Notes: generated from the letters alone by a model not told the origin. A stretch of 64,000 nt of DNA from Alphaproteobacteria bacterium US3C007 (GCA_034423775.1 CP139918.1:1860001-1924000), one strand, 5' to 3'. Counted from the first letter of the stretch, positions 27,657 through 36,566 are shown. Made by a program: numbers and translations.

Positions 27657-28649
27657 ATGAAATTTCTGTTGAACACCGCATTATCTCTTACGTGTGCATT
27701 AGGTGCTACGTCCGCGTTTGCCGCCTGCGATACAGGCGAAACCGTTATTAAATTTAGCCATGTTACCAACACTGACAAACATCCAAAGGGAATAGCAGCC
27801 AAGTTGCTAGAGCAGCGCGTCAATGATGAGATGAACGGCAAGGCCTGTATGGAGGTTTTTCCAAATTCAACCCTTTATGACGATAATAAAGTTCTTGAAG
27901 CATTGCTTCAGAATGATGTGCAGCTAGCAGCGCCTTCGCTGTCAAAGTTTGAGAAGTTCACCAAACAGTTCCGTATCTTTGACTTGCCTTTCATGTTCGA
28001 GAACATCGAAGCCGTCGATGCATTCCAAGGCTCTGATGCTGGGCAGGCTTTGCTAGACAGTATGCAAAAGCGTGGTCTTCAAGGTTTGACATTCTGGCAT
28101 AACGGTATGAAACAAATGTCTGCCAATGTACCGTTGATGCCACCAGCAGACGCTAATGGTCTTAAATTCCGTGTGATGTCGTCAGACGTTTTGGTTGCCC
28201 AAATGGAAGCACTCGGAGGAGCTCCACAAAAAATGGCCTTCTCTGAAGTCTATGGTGGGTTACAGCAAGGTGTCGTTGATGGGCAAGAAAATACGTGGTC
28301 AAACATTTATGGTAAAAAGTTTTTCGAAGTACAGGACGGTATCACGGAAACCAACCACGGTATTATTGACTATCTGGTTGTGACCAGTGTTGATTGGCTT
28401 GATAGCCTGGAAGCCGATGTCCGCGACCAGTTTTTAACGATCTTGAACGAGGTAACTGAGCTTCGCAATGCTCAATCCTTTGCTGTAAACCAAGCCAACC
28501 GGCAAGCTATAATTGAGGCGGGCAGCACAGTTCGGACTCTAACGCCTGAAGAGCGTCAGGCATGGGTTGATGTTATGAAACCAGTCTGGGATCAATTCGC
28601 GGATGATGTTGGTCAGGACATGATCAACGCAGCACAATCCCTTAATTAA
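27657..28649 (+). CDS. dctP: TRAP transporter substrate-binding protein DctP-type
   Basis: A 330-aa periplasmic DctP-family protein. The signal peptide is about residues 1-22 (cleavage AFA/ACDTGE). The carboxylate-binding Arg lies in GLKFRVMSS (about residue 171), followed by the family segment GGLQQGVVDGQENTWSNI. It delivers an organic acid to the DctQM membrane pair. AAAGGAGG precedes the ATG. The divergent dehalogenase-LeuCD operon suggests a halogenated or hydroxylated carboxylate as substrate, which is inference; C4-dicarboxylates are the default family ligand. Confidence 0.9.
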   Translation: MKFLLNTALSLTCALGATSAFAACDTGETVIKFSHVTNTDKHPKGIAAKLLEQRVNDEMNGKACMEVFPNSTLYDDNKVLEALLQNDVQLAAPSLSKFEKFTKQFRIFDLPFMFENIEAVDAFQGSDAGQALLDSMQKRGLQGLTFWHNGMKQMSANVPLMPPADANGLKFRVMSSDVLVAQMEALGGAPQKMAFSEVYGGLQQGVVDGQENTWSNIYGKKFFEVQDGITETNHGIIDYLVVTSVDWLDSLEADVRDQFLTILNEVTELRNAQSFAVNQANRQAIIEAGSTVRTLTPEERQAWVDVMKPVWDQFADDVGQDMINAAQSLN

Positions 28650-28671
28650 AGTCTCTTTATTCAACCTGTTC

Positions 28672-28692
28672 GGAGGCGTTTTGGACGCCTTC
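28672..28692 (+). terminator. Hairpin between dctP and dctQ
   Basis: GGAGGCG (28672-28678) pairs with CGCCTTC (28686-28692) with one G-T pair and a 7-base loop. It probably sets a higher level of the binding protein relative to the membrane subunits. Confidence 0.55.
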
Positions 28693-28715
28693 TAACATGC
28701 TTGGAAAGTTAAATT

Positions 28716-29381
28716 ATGAATCACTCAAAATCGTTTACCGATCGTATTGAGGAGATGTTGATCTCAGCCATTCTTGGCGTAATGACATTGATTACATTCG
28801 CCAACGTCGTGGCGCGGTACGGGTTCAACAAAAACATTCTTTGGGCTCTTGAGCTAACTGTCTTTCTCTTCGGTTGGTTGGTACTCCTCGGTGCCTCTTA
28901 TGCCGTCAAAAAGGGTTCACATCTTGGTGTCGATATCGTCGTCAATATTCTAACTTCGAAATCACGCCGCGTCTTGGGGTTGGTTGCTGTGGCTGTATGC
29001 GTTGCCTTCAGCTTCCTAATGCTGAAAGGAGCTTGGGACTACTGGGCGAATTTCGCCAATCTGCCGGGCACGGAGGGGCGTTGGTTTCCGCTCGGTTTTG
29101 AAGAAAAGTACCGCGACAAAGGATGGTACGAGGTCAATGACATCCCGCATCCCGCCATATTAGGATGGATGGAAACTGTCTTCAATGAAGGCGAAGAATA
29201 CGAGAAAATCCCACGCCTTTTGCCATATCTCGTTCTGCCATTGTCAATGGCTTTGATGCTTTTCCGGTTTCTACAAGCTGCATGGGCTCTCTGGGTCGGC
29301 GCGGCTGACCGTTTGGTGGCCAGTCATGAGGTTGAAGATGAAATCCAAGATGCTCGTGAGCAGTTGAGAAAGAAATCCTGA
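28716..29381 (+). CDS. dctQ: TRAP transporter small permease DctQ
   Basis: A 221-aa four-helix DctQ subunit. It carries a hydrophilic insert between the third and fourth helices (about residues 105-170, including RWFPLGFEEKYRDKG), which is longer than in minimal DctQ proteins but known from DctPQM systems of Rhodobacter type. GGAAAG lies before the ATG. It overlaps dctM by one base (TGATG). It scaffolds the DctM channel in the inner membrane. Confidence 0.88.
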   Translation: MNHSKSFTDRIEEMLISAILGVMTLITFANVVARYGFNKNILWALELTVFLFGWLVLLGASYAVKKGSHLGVDIVVNILTSKSRRVLGLVAVAVCVAFSFLMLKGAWDYWANFANLPGTEGRWFPLGFEEKYRDKGWYEVNDIPHPAILGWMETVFNEGEEYEKIPRLLPYLVLPLSMALMLFRFLQAAWALWVGAADRLVASHEVEDEIQDAREQLRKKS

Positions 29382-30790
29382 TGGAAGTTGTTCTACTTTT
29401 TACCTTAGTCATCGGCATGCTGGTTATCGGTGTACCGATCGCGGTCGCACTTGGCATGTCCTCCCTGCTGTTTCTGCTAGCCTTTTCTGACAGTTCACTT
29501 GCATCAGTGGCCCAAACCCTGTTCAGCGCCTTCGAGGGCCACTATACGCTGCTTGCGATCCCGTTTTTTATTCTAGCCTCTTCGTTCATGACAACTGGAG
29601 GTGTTGCCCAGCGGATCATCCGGTTTTCAATTGCCTGTGTCGGACACTTGCCCGGTGGGCTGGCCATTGCCGGCGTTTTTGCCTGCATGCTGTTTGCAGC
29701 CCTGTCAGGTTCTTCACCAGCAACTGTCGTGGCAATTGGAACGATCGTTATTGGAGGTATGATCCAAGTTGGCTATTCAAAGGATTTTGCTGCAGGTGTG
29801 ATATGCAATGCAGGTACGCTGGGAATTCTTATTCCACCCTCTATCGTGATGGTTGTCTATGCGGCTTCGGTGGAAGTTTCGGTTGGGCGGATGTTTCTCG
29901 CTGGCGTCATCCCGGGACTTTTGGCTGGCTTTATGCTTATGACCGCGATTTATGTCATGGCAAAGGTGAAAAACTTACCCAAAGGCGAATGGCAAGGATG
30001 GAGAGAGGTTTTTGCCTCGGGACGCGAAGCCGGTTGGGGCCTTTTCTTAATCGTGATTATCCTTGGTGGTATCTATGGCGGGGTATTCACCCCAACCGAA
30101 GCGGCCGCGGTTGCTGCGGTCTATGCATTCTTCATTGCCAACTTTATCTACAAAGATATGGGTCCACTTGCCGAAAAAGGCCCGCGCGATCTTTCCGCTG
30201 CCTATGTAGAGGATCCAAGAGGGACCACTTCTTTATGGCGTCAGCCTTGGGCGCTGGTGACAGCTTTCTTCCATCCCGATACAAAGCACACGCTGCTGGA
30301 AGCAGGCAAACTCACCGTTACGCTCTTATTTGTAATCGCAAACGCGCTCATTCTTAAGCATGTTCTGACGGATGAACAAGTTCCACAACATGTGGCTAAT
30401 GCAATGTTATCGACGGGCTTCGGACCGGTTATGTTCCTTATCGTCGTGAACATCATCCTGCTGATTGGTGGGCAGTTCATGGAGCCTTCAGGATTACTTG
30501 TGATTGTCGCGCCACTGGTCTTTCCAATTGCGATAGAACTGGGCATTGATCCGATTCACCTCGGCATCATTATGGTTGTTAACATGGAAATTGGTATGAT
30601 CACGCCACCGGTTGGGTTAAATTTATTTGTCACTTCAGGCGTTGCTGGCATGCCAATGATGTCGGTCGTCAAGGCTGCGCTTCCATTCCTAGGCGTTCTT
30701 TTTGTTTTCTTGATCTTGGTAACCTACGTGCCTTGGATTTCGACCTTTCTACCCAACCTCATCATGGGGCCGGAAATCATTTTGAAGTAG
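29381..30790 (+). CDS. dctM: TRAP transporter large permease DctM
   Basis: A 469-aa DctM channel subunit driven by a sodium or proton gradient, with about 12 to 14 helices. Conserved family stretches include AALSGSSPATVVAIG and GTLGILIPPSIVMVVYA in the first half and EIGMITPPVGLNLFV in the second. A hydrophilic insert (about residues 255-305, YKDMGPLAEKGPRDL onward) separates the halves. A hairpin terminator follows. Together with DctPQ it imports the organic acid of this module. Confidence 0.92.
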   Translation: MEVVLLFTLVIGMLVIGVPIAVALGMSSLLFLLAFSDSSLASVAQTLFSAFEGHYTLLAIPFFILASSFMTTGGVAQRIIRFSIACVGHLPGGLAIAGVFACMLFAALSGSSPATVVAIGTIVIGGMIQVGYSKDFAAGVICNAGTLGILIPPSIVMVVYAASVEVSVGRMFLAGVIPGLLAGFMLMTAIYVMAKVKNLPKGEWQGWREVFASGREAGWGLFLIVIILGGIYGGVFTPTEAAAVAAVYAFFIANFIYKDMGPLAEKGPRDLSAAYVEDPRGTTSLWRQPWALVTAFFHPDTKHTLLEAGKLTVTLLFVIANALILKHVLTDEQVPQHVANAMLSTGFGPVMFLIVVNIILLIGGQFMEPSGLLVIVAPLVFPIAIELGIDPIHLGIIMVVNMEIGMITPPVGLNLFVTSGVAGMPMMSVVKAALPFLGVLFVFLILVTYVPWISTFLPNLIMGPEIILK

Positions 30791-30811
30791 TATTATTGGC
30801 CGAAACAAACT

Positions 30812-30842
30812 GGTGGCACCTGAAGAGGTGCTGCCTTGTTTT
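30812..30842 (+). terminator. Terminator after dctM
   Basis: GCACCT (30816-30821) pairs with AGGTGC (30826-30831) around GAAG, flanked by further GG/CC pairing and followed by TTGTTTT. Confidence 0.65.
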
Positions 30843-30972
30843 CTGCCGAACTGAAGACGCTTCTCATTTAGCTTTTGACGGCTCAGGCCAATCACTATGT
30901 TCTGCACTTTTGAGGAAAGGATTTAGCCTCCCGCTTATTCCTTCAGTCGACGCTTTGCAGCAACGGCTACTT

Positions 30973-31018
30973 TGGGCTCTCAGCTGCCATTCGCTGCGCT
31001 TTGAATGAATGTCCGCTC
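30973..31018 (+). repeat. Short copy D of the interspersed repeat
   Basis: tgggctctcagctgccattcgctgc matches copies A and B exactly over this core (copy A differs at one base). Then aatgtccgct follows. It lies between dctM and the recombinase gene, at the border to more AT-rich DNA. Confidence 0.7.
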
Positions 31019-31035
31019 TGGTTAGCTCCTGCCTG

Positions 31036-31602
31036 TCACAGCAATTCAACTGCCTGACTAAGCTGATCACTATTCACATCAATATATCTCTGCGTTGTGC
31101 TGATATGCGAATGCCCTGCAAGTTCGGCGAGCAACCGTACTCCTACGCCTTTGTTTGCTAATCGGGTGATATATGTGCGGCGTCCACTATGACTGGAGGC
31201 ATCTTTAAAACCGCAGGCTTTATAGATGTCTAAAAATAGCTGGCACATTGTGTTTGCTGAAAAGTGACCGCCTTTTTGACTTTCAAACAGGGGACAATTT
31301 AACTCTTGCAAACATTTACTTTTGGCATAGGTGACAAGCGCTTTCCTTAAGCGCTGATTGAGATACACAGTTCTGCGCTGCCTGCCTTTGCTTTGATCCA
31401 CGCCCAGAATAAATTGTTCTCGCACAGAACCTGTTTCAACAAATACGTCTCCTAGTTTAAGCGCCGCAATTTCTTTGGCGCGCAGGCCTGCATAAAAGCT
31501 AACCATGAATATTGTCGTGTCACGAACTGGATGACGGCGACTGCGGCAGTAGTGTAATACTCTGCGAAACTGCGCTTCGTTTAGTGTTTGTGCCTGTCGC
31601 AT
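31036..31602 (-). CDS. Short XerD-type tyrosine recombinase
   Basis: A 188-aa tyrosine recombinase consisting almost only of the catalytic domain. Arg41 (AGLRAKE), Lys near residue 72, His138-x-x-Arg141 (HSGRRTY), His164 (GHSHIS) and Tyr173 (TQRYID) form a complete active set. The N-terminal SAM-like core-binding domain of XerC/D is absent, as in fimbrial-switch-type or minimal integrases. It could act in integration or inversion of the adjacent AT-rich region. The frame looks intact, with codon use like its AT-richer neighbours. Confidence 0.88.
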   Translation of the reverse strand: MRQAQTLNEAQFRRVLHYCRSRRHPVRDTTIFMVSFYAGLRAKEIAALKLGDVFVETGSVREQFILGVDQSKGRQRRTVYLNQRLRKALVTYAKSKCLQELNCPLFESQKGGHFSANTMCQLFLDIYKACGFKDASSHSGRRTYITRLANKGVGVRLLAELAGHSHISTTQRYIDVNSDQLSQAVELL

Positions 31603-31860
31603 CTCAAAGCTCCTTAAACATAATGTTTTGTTAGCTCTGAGTATAAAGTCTGAGGTTTAGGTTCGGCGACCGAAATCTGCCAATAAATATCCTCAATGAT
31701 TTCAATGGGATCAACTATAATCTCATACAATGTATGTTCTATGAGGTTTTGTGTTTATTTTGACTTGACGATCTCGGCAGGTGCCAATGTAAGGCTGCTC
31801 AAACAACAACTTTAATTTTTTTATTGTACTCAAACATTTCCTATGGATAGCGATTTGCAG

Positions 31861-32742
31861 CTATTCATTTTTATGACGCTGTTCTCTCCAGAGGATAGTC
31901 AGGCCAGAAAATATTATTAAGAAAACTCCAGGGAATAGGGTGTCGATTGGAAATTCTCCAAAAATGAACCAGCCAAAGCAAAAAGCAGTTATGATGCCGA
32001 AATAACTAAACGGGGCAAGCACTGCTGCGGGCGCATTACGAAAAGCGTACATTAAGAAGATAACGCCAAAGCCACCAGATATTGCCATACTGCAAATTAA
32101 CAGTCCGTCTTTAAACGATTGAATTGGACTGAAATCAACAGATGTAGCGGCTAATAAAATGGCTCCAACAGCCGCAGCTGAAGCTGAGTACAAGTACAAA
32201 ATGGCACTTGAAACTGATTTGTCGAAACTTCTTAACGTGACCATAGACGCCGCATAACAAAATGCTGCTCCAATCGGCATTACTGCAGTCCAAGTAAATA
32301 CGTCAGAGCCGGGTCGAACAATCAAAAGAGCACCAGTGAAACCGACTGCAATTGCTCCCCACCTCCAAACACCAACTTTTTCGTGGTAAAAAATTATCGC
32401 GATTAATACTATAAATACTGCATTTGTTTGGCCCAACGCAGATACTGTTGCTAATTCCATATTAGCTAATGCTGTGTAAAAAAGGAGTTGTGCTAGAGCT
32501 ACAAAAAGGCCCCTCCCAATAGCTAATTTCCACTGTTTTATTTTATATGCTCTGAGATTAAAGCTGAGCTCACGGTTGTAGGCCAATAGAGCAATAGTAG
32601 GAAGAATTCCTACAACATTTCTGTAAACTGAGAGTTCCTGCGGGGAATAGCGGACCGAGAGAAAGCGGACATGTACAGCCATTAGGTCGAAACAAACATA
32701 GGCTAGCAAACAAACAAGTATCGCACGAATATTAGATGTCAC
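31861..32742 (-). CDS. EamA-family (DMT) membrane transporter
   Basis: A 293-aa inner-membrane protein with ten predicted helices in two EamA repeats (about residues 7-140 and 150-288), typical length for RhaT/EamA metabolite exporters. Characteristic pieces are YRNVVGILPTI in the first half and VLAPFSYFGIITAFCFGWFI in the second. Substrates of this family range from amino acids to nucleosides and cannot be predicted here. It stands alone in an AT-rich stretch without operon partners. Confidence 0.88.
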   Translation of the reverse strand: MTSNIRAILVCLLAYVCFDLMAVHVRFLSVRYSPQELSVYRNVVGILPTIALLAYNRELSFNLRAYKIKQWKLAIGRGLFVALAQLLFYTALANMELATVSALGQTNAVFIVLIAIIFYHEKVGVWRWGAIAVGFTGALLIVRPGSDVFTWTAVMPIGAAFCYAASMVTLRSFDKSVSSAILYLYSASAAAVGAILLAATSVDFSPIQSFKDGLLICSMAISGGFGVIFLMYAFRNAPAAVLAPFSYFGIITAFCFGWFIFGEFPIDTLFPGVFLIIFSGLTILWREQRHKNE

Positions 32743-33499
32743 TTGGCTCCAAACCCAAAAGCAAATGAGCCTTTGTTATACAACCACTCTGCCTTAAACC
32801 GAATAAAGTCAAGCGTGCCAATTTATGTGTACTGAGTAGCGTAATAGGATTTTCTAAAGCGAACCAGTTTTAAGTCAGGTTTTTTGTTAAAGTTGATAAA
32901 TAAACATATAGGCAAAAACACAGGCTGAATAAGGCAAAGTAAACGAGATCAAGATTGGCGCGTCGATTATAATTGCGCTGTGGTGATGTACTTTGAAAAC
33001 GTCAGCATAAATCGAACTGCCCGTTGTTCGTCTTCTTTGCACTACCCTGCTGCTGGCAGGATGCCTTAAACGCGCATATCACAAAATTGGTGACGACGTT
33101 TGCAAAGTCGTAATGGTTGAGAAGGAACGCCTTCTAAAAGTGAGACGGAAGACAACCCCGCAAGGGATCCGTCACTGCACAGGTTTGCCTGACCGTATGG
33201 GTTCTGTGTAGGCGTGTGATACGCCAGTAATAGAGATGATCGCAAAACCTGCTCTTCCCTCCAAAGGGTTTGGTGATACGGGCTGACAAGCGATGTGCAA
33301 CAGATGCATTGAGCAGTTTTAGATTGATGCCTTTACAGGCGTTGATCTGACTGCTCTTTGCAATATCGAATAAAGGAAACGAACTCAATTGAACTGAATT
33401 AGTTAAGACGAAGTATCTGAGTTCGGCGATAGCTGAACACTCGTAGATGCGAAGCAGATGCGATTGACGATAAAGATATTCAAGAAGTTAGAACTACAC
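32743..33499. other. 757-base AT-rich interval without an intact gene
   Basis: Only a possible decayed lipoprotein reading frame at 33013-33210 was seen; the rest shows no convincing coding or RNA feature. Confidence 0.5.
33013..33210 (+). pseudogene. Possible broken small lipoprotein gene
   Basis: A start-less frame beginning ELPVVRLLCTTLLLAGCLKR contains a lipobox (LLAGC) after a hydrophobic stretch and continues for about 65 codons to TAG at about 33208. An in-frame TAA lies just upstream and no ATG/GTG/TTG fits. Reading beyond the TAG gives more protein-like sequence interrupted by stops. This looks like a decaying gene but family is not recognised. Confidence 0.3.
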
Positions 33500-33841
33500 C
33501 TAATATTCTTCTCCAAGCATTATTGTGAGCACACGTCTGGTCACATGTGGATCACTTGGATCAGGGCTGTGGTTCATCAGATCAAGGTCGTAGTAATCGA
33601 TCTTCCAAAAGACAGTATTGCCTTCATATTCGATGGCTCCAAAGTCATGTTCGCCAAATGGGTCATTGCGCTCAGAGAAGTCATCAAAACCTTTCACCAA
33701 ATCTAAGATGTAATCCACAGCGTCGTTACCTAGCAAATCTATGCCTCGTGTGATGATGAGTTTGCAATTGGTGAGAGTGGTGCGGGCTTGATCGTTTAAA
33801 AGGGCAATAGATTGGACTGTTCTGTCAACGTCGGGCTGCAA
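33500..33841 (-). CDS. DUF3768 family protein
   Basis: A 113-aa protein matching DUF3768 by its conserved blocks: ALLNDQARTTL, FDDFSERNDPFGEHDFGA, FWKIDYYD and the C-terminal PHVTRRVLTIMLGEEY. The family is of unknown function and common on alphaproteobacterial plasmids, prophages and mobile islands. The start is TTG at 33841, supported by AAAAGGAG about seven bases upstream. It sits next to the AAA+ ATPase gene on the same strand with a 112-base gap, and supports reading this stretch as mobile DNA. Confidence 0.85.
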   Translation of the reverse strand: MQPDVDRTVQSIALLNDQARTTLTNCKLIITRGIDLLGNDAVDYILDLVKGFDDFSERNDPFGEHDFGAIEYEGNTVFWKIDYYDLDLMNHSPDPSDPHVTRRVLTIMLGEEY

Positions 33842-33953
33842 GCCTAGCTCCTTTTACAAAAGCATATGCTCAACGGTAAGTTTGGACGACCGGATAATAT
33901 AAAAAAGAGCCACCCAAAAAATGAGCGGCTCTTCAGTAAGCTGGTAAGAAGCT

Positions 33954-34625
33954 TTAGGATCCAGTGCGGGCTTCAAGAAGCTGATCAAACTCAGACTTAT
34001 CTGAGGTAAAATCCAAAATTGTATCTTCCAACCAATCCATCATTTTACGTCCACTGCCTTCAAACCCTTTTAGCAATAGCTGGGTTTGAACTTCGGTTAA
34101 AAAGATACCGTTAGTATCTAATATGGCTTTGGCTCGGGGAAGCCATTGATCTACGGTTGGATAGGTAAACTCTAGGCATCGACAACGATCTTGGAGTGGC
34201 TGATCAATCCGGTGCAGGTTATTTGTGGTGCAGATGATAATGCCAAAAGTATGCTCATCGACGATTGCGCGCAATGTTTGCTGCATGCCGGGCTTTAGTT
34301 GATCCACTTCTTCTATGACCAAACATCCGTTCAACATGCCAAAGGCGCGTTGGTAGTTCCAATTACCGGTGAGAATATCCAAACTCTTATCTTCTAACGC
34401 GCTTGCATGCACTGAGCATTTGGCGATGTTCACGTCTTCTTCTGTGTATCTACTCTTCATGATCAGGTTTGCGGTCTCGCTCTTACCAGCGCCGCGTGGT
34501 CCGTGCAGAATAAGATGCTTGTGCCTTTTGTTGGCGGCAGTTTCTTTGACGATACGTTCGACATAAGCGTCCACAAAGATAATATCGTCCAAAGTTTTGG
34601 GGCGATGCTTTTCTTCAAACTTCAT
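33954..34625 (-). CDS. Clamp-loader-like AAA+ ATPase (RFC-small-subunit/gp44-like)
   Basis: A 223-aa AAA+ protein. The N-terminus EKHRPKTLDDII recalls the 'YRP..L.D' entry of RFC/DnaX-type clamp loaders. Walker A GPRGAGKSE is at residues 42-50, Walker B LVIEEVDQL at 102-110, sensor 1 CTTN at 132-135, and DRC at about 146-148 sits where RFC proteins have the SRC arginine finger. The C-terminal collar domain needed for pentamer assembly is mostly missing. It differs from chromosomal DnaX and looks phage- or plasmid-like. AAGGAAC precedes the ATG. The next gene upstream (276 aa) is probably its operon partner. Confidence 0.75.
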   Translation of the reverse strand: MKFEEKHRPKTLDDIIFVDAYVERIVKETAANKRHKHLILHGPRGAGKSETANLIMKSRYTEEDVNIAKCSVHASALEDKSLDILTGNWNYQRAFGMLNGCLVIEEVDQLKPGMQQTLRAIVDEHTFGIIICTTNNLHRIDQPLQDRCRCLEFTYPTVDQWLPRAKAILDTNGIFLTEVQTQLLLKGFEGSGRKMMDWLEDTILDFTSDKSEFDQLLEARTGS

Positions 34626-34688
34626 TTAATTGTTCCTTTCGAAGAGAAATAGTGAGCAGTGCAAAGACTGCTCACTTATCAAGGCTGA

Positions 34689-35519
34689 TTATTCCGCAGG
34701 GATAGCTGCGCCATTTAACTCAGTGACATCGACATGTAAGGCAGGTTGAAACGACTGCGGCTCCATTTCTTGGCTCAAACTTTTTAGATTGGCTTTGCGC
34801 TGCTCTTCATTGCGCTTTGCAACGCCCGCTTGCTCTGTTTGACTTGCCTGCTCTTTAAGTTGACTGCCTGCCAATGTGAGAACAGTTTTTATTGGAACCA
34901 ATTTATCTGTACCAAACACAATAGTGCCGGTTCCATCCGTATTTTTGCGAATAAGGGCCAGGCTGAATTGTTCACCATCTGCGGGCTGCAGCTCGTCTCT
35001 CATCTCGATCTGCATAATACCATTTGCATCGCTTAATACGGTTTCTGCATAGTCTTTGTTCTGCTTGGCTTTATCCGCTTCGCTCAGCCCTTCTTTATTG
35101 GCGCGACGGATCTCATCAATACCGTGATTGTCAGTAATGAACGTCTCAAGCGTATCGCCGGTTTGTCCTGCGTCAGAAGCGACTTTAAGAACGCGTGCAT
35201 ATGAGAATGCGCGGCTTGCAATTGTTTGCTCCATATTAGGCCCAACAAATACAAGGCGGATGATCTTCAAAGCTAGGCTGGTTGAGCTGTTATATCCAAT
35301 ACCGCGCTCTTCCAATTGCTCCGTAATGGCTTTGGCTAAACCAGTTTTGGCGTCTTTGGCTTTGTTAAAAAGCTCCAAGCAGTTGCCTAGAATTGCATAG
35401 AGCTCTGCATTGCTTGCTGCATAGGTGCCGTTTTGCCATTTGATGCGGTTTGCAATCATCTCATCGATAACGGACGTTAGGCTTGGCGCTATATTTGTGT
35501 TTTGAGTTACGTTTGTCAT
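34689..35519 (-). CDS. Unrecognised 276-aa protein upstream of the AAA+ gene
   Basis: I do not recognise the family. It is a soluble, mostly helical, charged protein with no signal peptide or membrane segment. A C-terminal Gln/Glu/Lys-rich stretch (about residues 215-255, QLKEQASQTEQAGVAKRNEE onward) could form a coiled coil. ATG at 35519 follows TTTGGAGA; the longer frame to 35588 is less likely. It lies 63 bases from the AAA+ gene on the same strand, so the two are probably one operon. A role in DNA replication or partition of a mobile element is possible but unsupported beyond context. Confidence 0.7.
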   Translation of the reverse strand: MTNVTQNTNIAPSLTSVIDEMIANRIKWQNGTYAASNAELYAILGNCLELFNKAKDAKTGLAKAITEQLEERGIGYNSSTSLALKIIRLVFVGPNMEQTIASRAFSYARVLKVASDAGQTGDTLETFITDNHGIDEIRRANKEGLSEADKAKQNKDYAETVLSDANGIMQIEMRDELQPADGEQFSLALIRKNTDGTGTIVFGTDKLVPIKTVLTLAGSQLKEQASQTEQAGVAKRNEEQRKANLKSLSQEMEPQSFQPALHVDVTELNGAAIPAE

Positions 35520-35652
35520 TTTTAGTTCTCCAAAGTTTAAAACTGCGACTGGCGTGATTGCCGTGTCGATGAAACAAACGTAATTCAAAGTTTGATGCCG
35601 ATATAAAAAGCATTAATATAAATTATAATTGGCATCATTTTGGATTGATTTT

Positions 35653-36417
35653 ATGGAAGAGTTTAAAGATCGCCCATTGCACTTTGCCTATGCGTGGCCC
35701 GTAAAAGATCCCAAACGCAGCAAAAGAGTGCTGCCACCGCCGCCTTTTCCAGAGGCAGAGCCTTGGCATTGTTCGGTCTATTACTACTGGTGGGAGTATC
35801 TAAGGCGCCATGAGGGGTACAAACGTACCTGTGCGCAGGGTGGGCGAGGGCGCTATGCCAAGGTCTATGCAGACCTTGGCAATGTGCACGAAGGCGAATT
35901 CTGGGATTGGTGGCGCGCGCATAACTGGATCTTTGCTGAGCCACCCATAAGACAGGTTAAAGCTGCTGAGGCAGGGGAGCTTGCAGATGATTACACGCTC
36001 ATCATAAAGGTTCCTTTGGAAACATCGCTTGCTATTACAACACGTCAGTTCAAACGCTTAGTGAAACCTCAAATAAAAAAGGCGGCGCGCCAGAAGTTGC
36101 CCAGCCGGGCGAAGTATCCAGTGGCAACGAAGCCTATCCTCTCTGCACTACATGAACATCTTCTCGTTTGGGATGCAAAGCAGAGGCATCCAAACTTCAA
36201 AGATGCAGAGTTGGCCGATCTAGTGGGTCTTCGCATCAATCACATTGTGGATGGTGAAACTCTTCAATCCAGACGTAGTCTCAACCTCTCAACATACAAA
36301 ATTGAAAAGAAGATTTATCGGCGCAAGCAGTTGTCCGTGCAGCGTCACCTGCGCATTGCAGAGCAGTATATAGAGAATGTGGGCAAGGGGCAGTTTCCCC
36401 TGAGAGATAAGAGATAA
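35653..36417 (+). CDS. Unrecognised 254-aa protein, divergent from the AAA+ operon
   Basis: Family not recognised. The N-terminal half is rich in Trp, Tyr and Pro (for example PWHCSVYYYWWEYLRRHEGY), followed by FWDWWRAHNWIF; the C-terminal half is basic and may bind nucleic acid. ATG at 35653 is chosen; a TTG at 35629 in frame would add eight residues, and neither has a clear ribosome site. It is transcribed away from the 276-aa gene across an AT-rich intergenic region. Such aromatic-rich hypotheticals occur on roseobacter plasmids and islands. Confidence 0.65.
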   Translation: MEEFKDRPLHFAYAWPVKDPKRSKRVLPPPPFPEAEPWHCSVYYYWWEYLRRHEGYKRTCAQGGRGRYAKVYADLGNVHEGEFWDWWRAHNWIFAEPPIRQVKAAEAGELADDYTLIIKVPLETSLAITTRQFKRLVKPQIKKAARQKLPSRAKYPVATKPILSALHEHLLVWDAKQRHPNFKDAELADLVGLRINHIVDGETLQSRRSLNLSTYKIEKKIYRRKQLSVQRHLRIAEQYIENVGKGQFPLRDKR

Positions 36418-36532
36418 TTCCACTATGGGGCAAACACAGTCGGGTGACCCAGTATGGGCCAACATTGTGTCTCCCGAGTCTTTGCCGGTTTTGGTGTGCC
36501 CAGGGTCTCCAGTTGTACACAGCGCAATGAGA

Positions 36533-36555
36533 TAAATAACTGTGTAAGTTATTTA
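36533..36555. promoter_or_regulatory. Inverted repeat before the 108-aa gene
   Basis: TAAATAAC (36533-36540) and GTTATTTA (36548-36555) form a perfect 8-bp inverted repeat with a 7-base spacer, immediately upstream of the GGGAG ribosome site at about 36556. It could be an operator or a translation-affecting hairpin. Confidence 0.5.
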
Positions 36556-36566
36556 GGGAGTTAATT

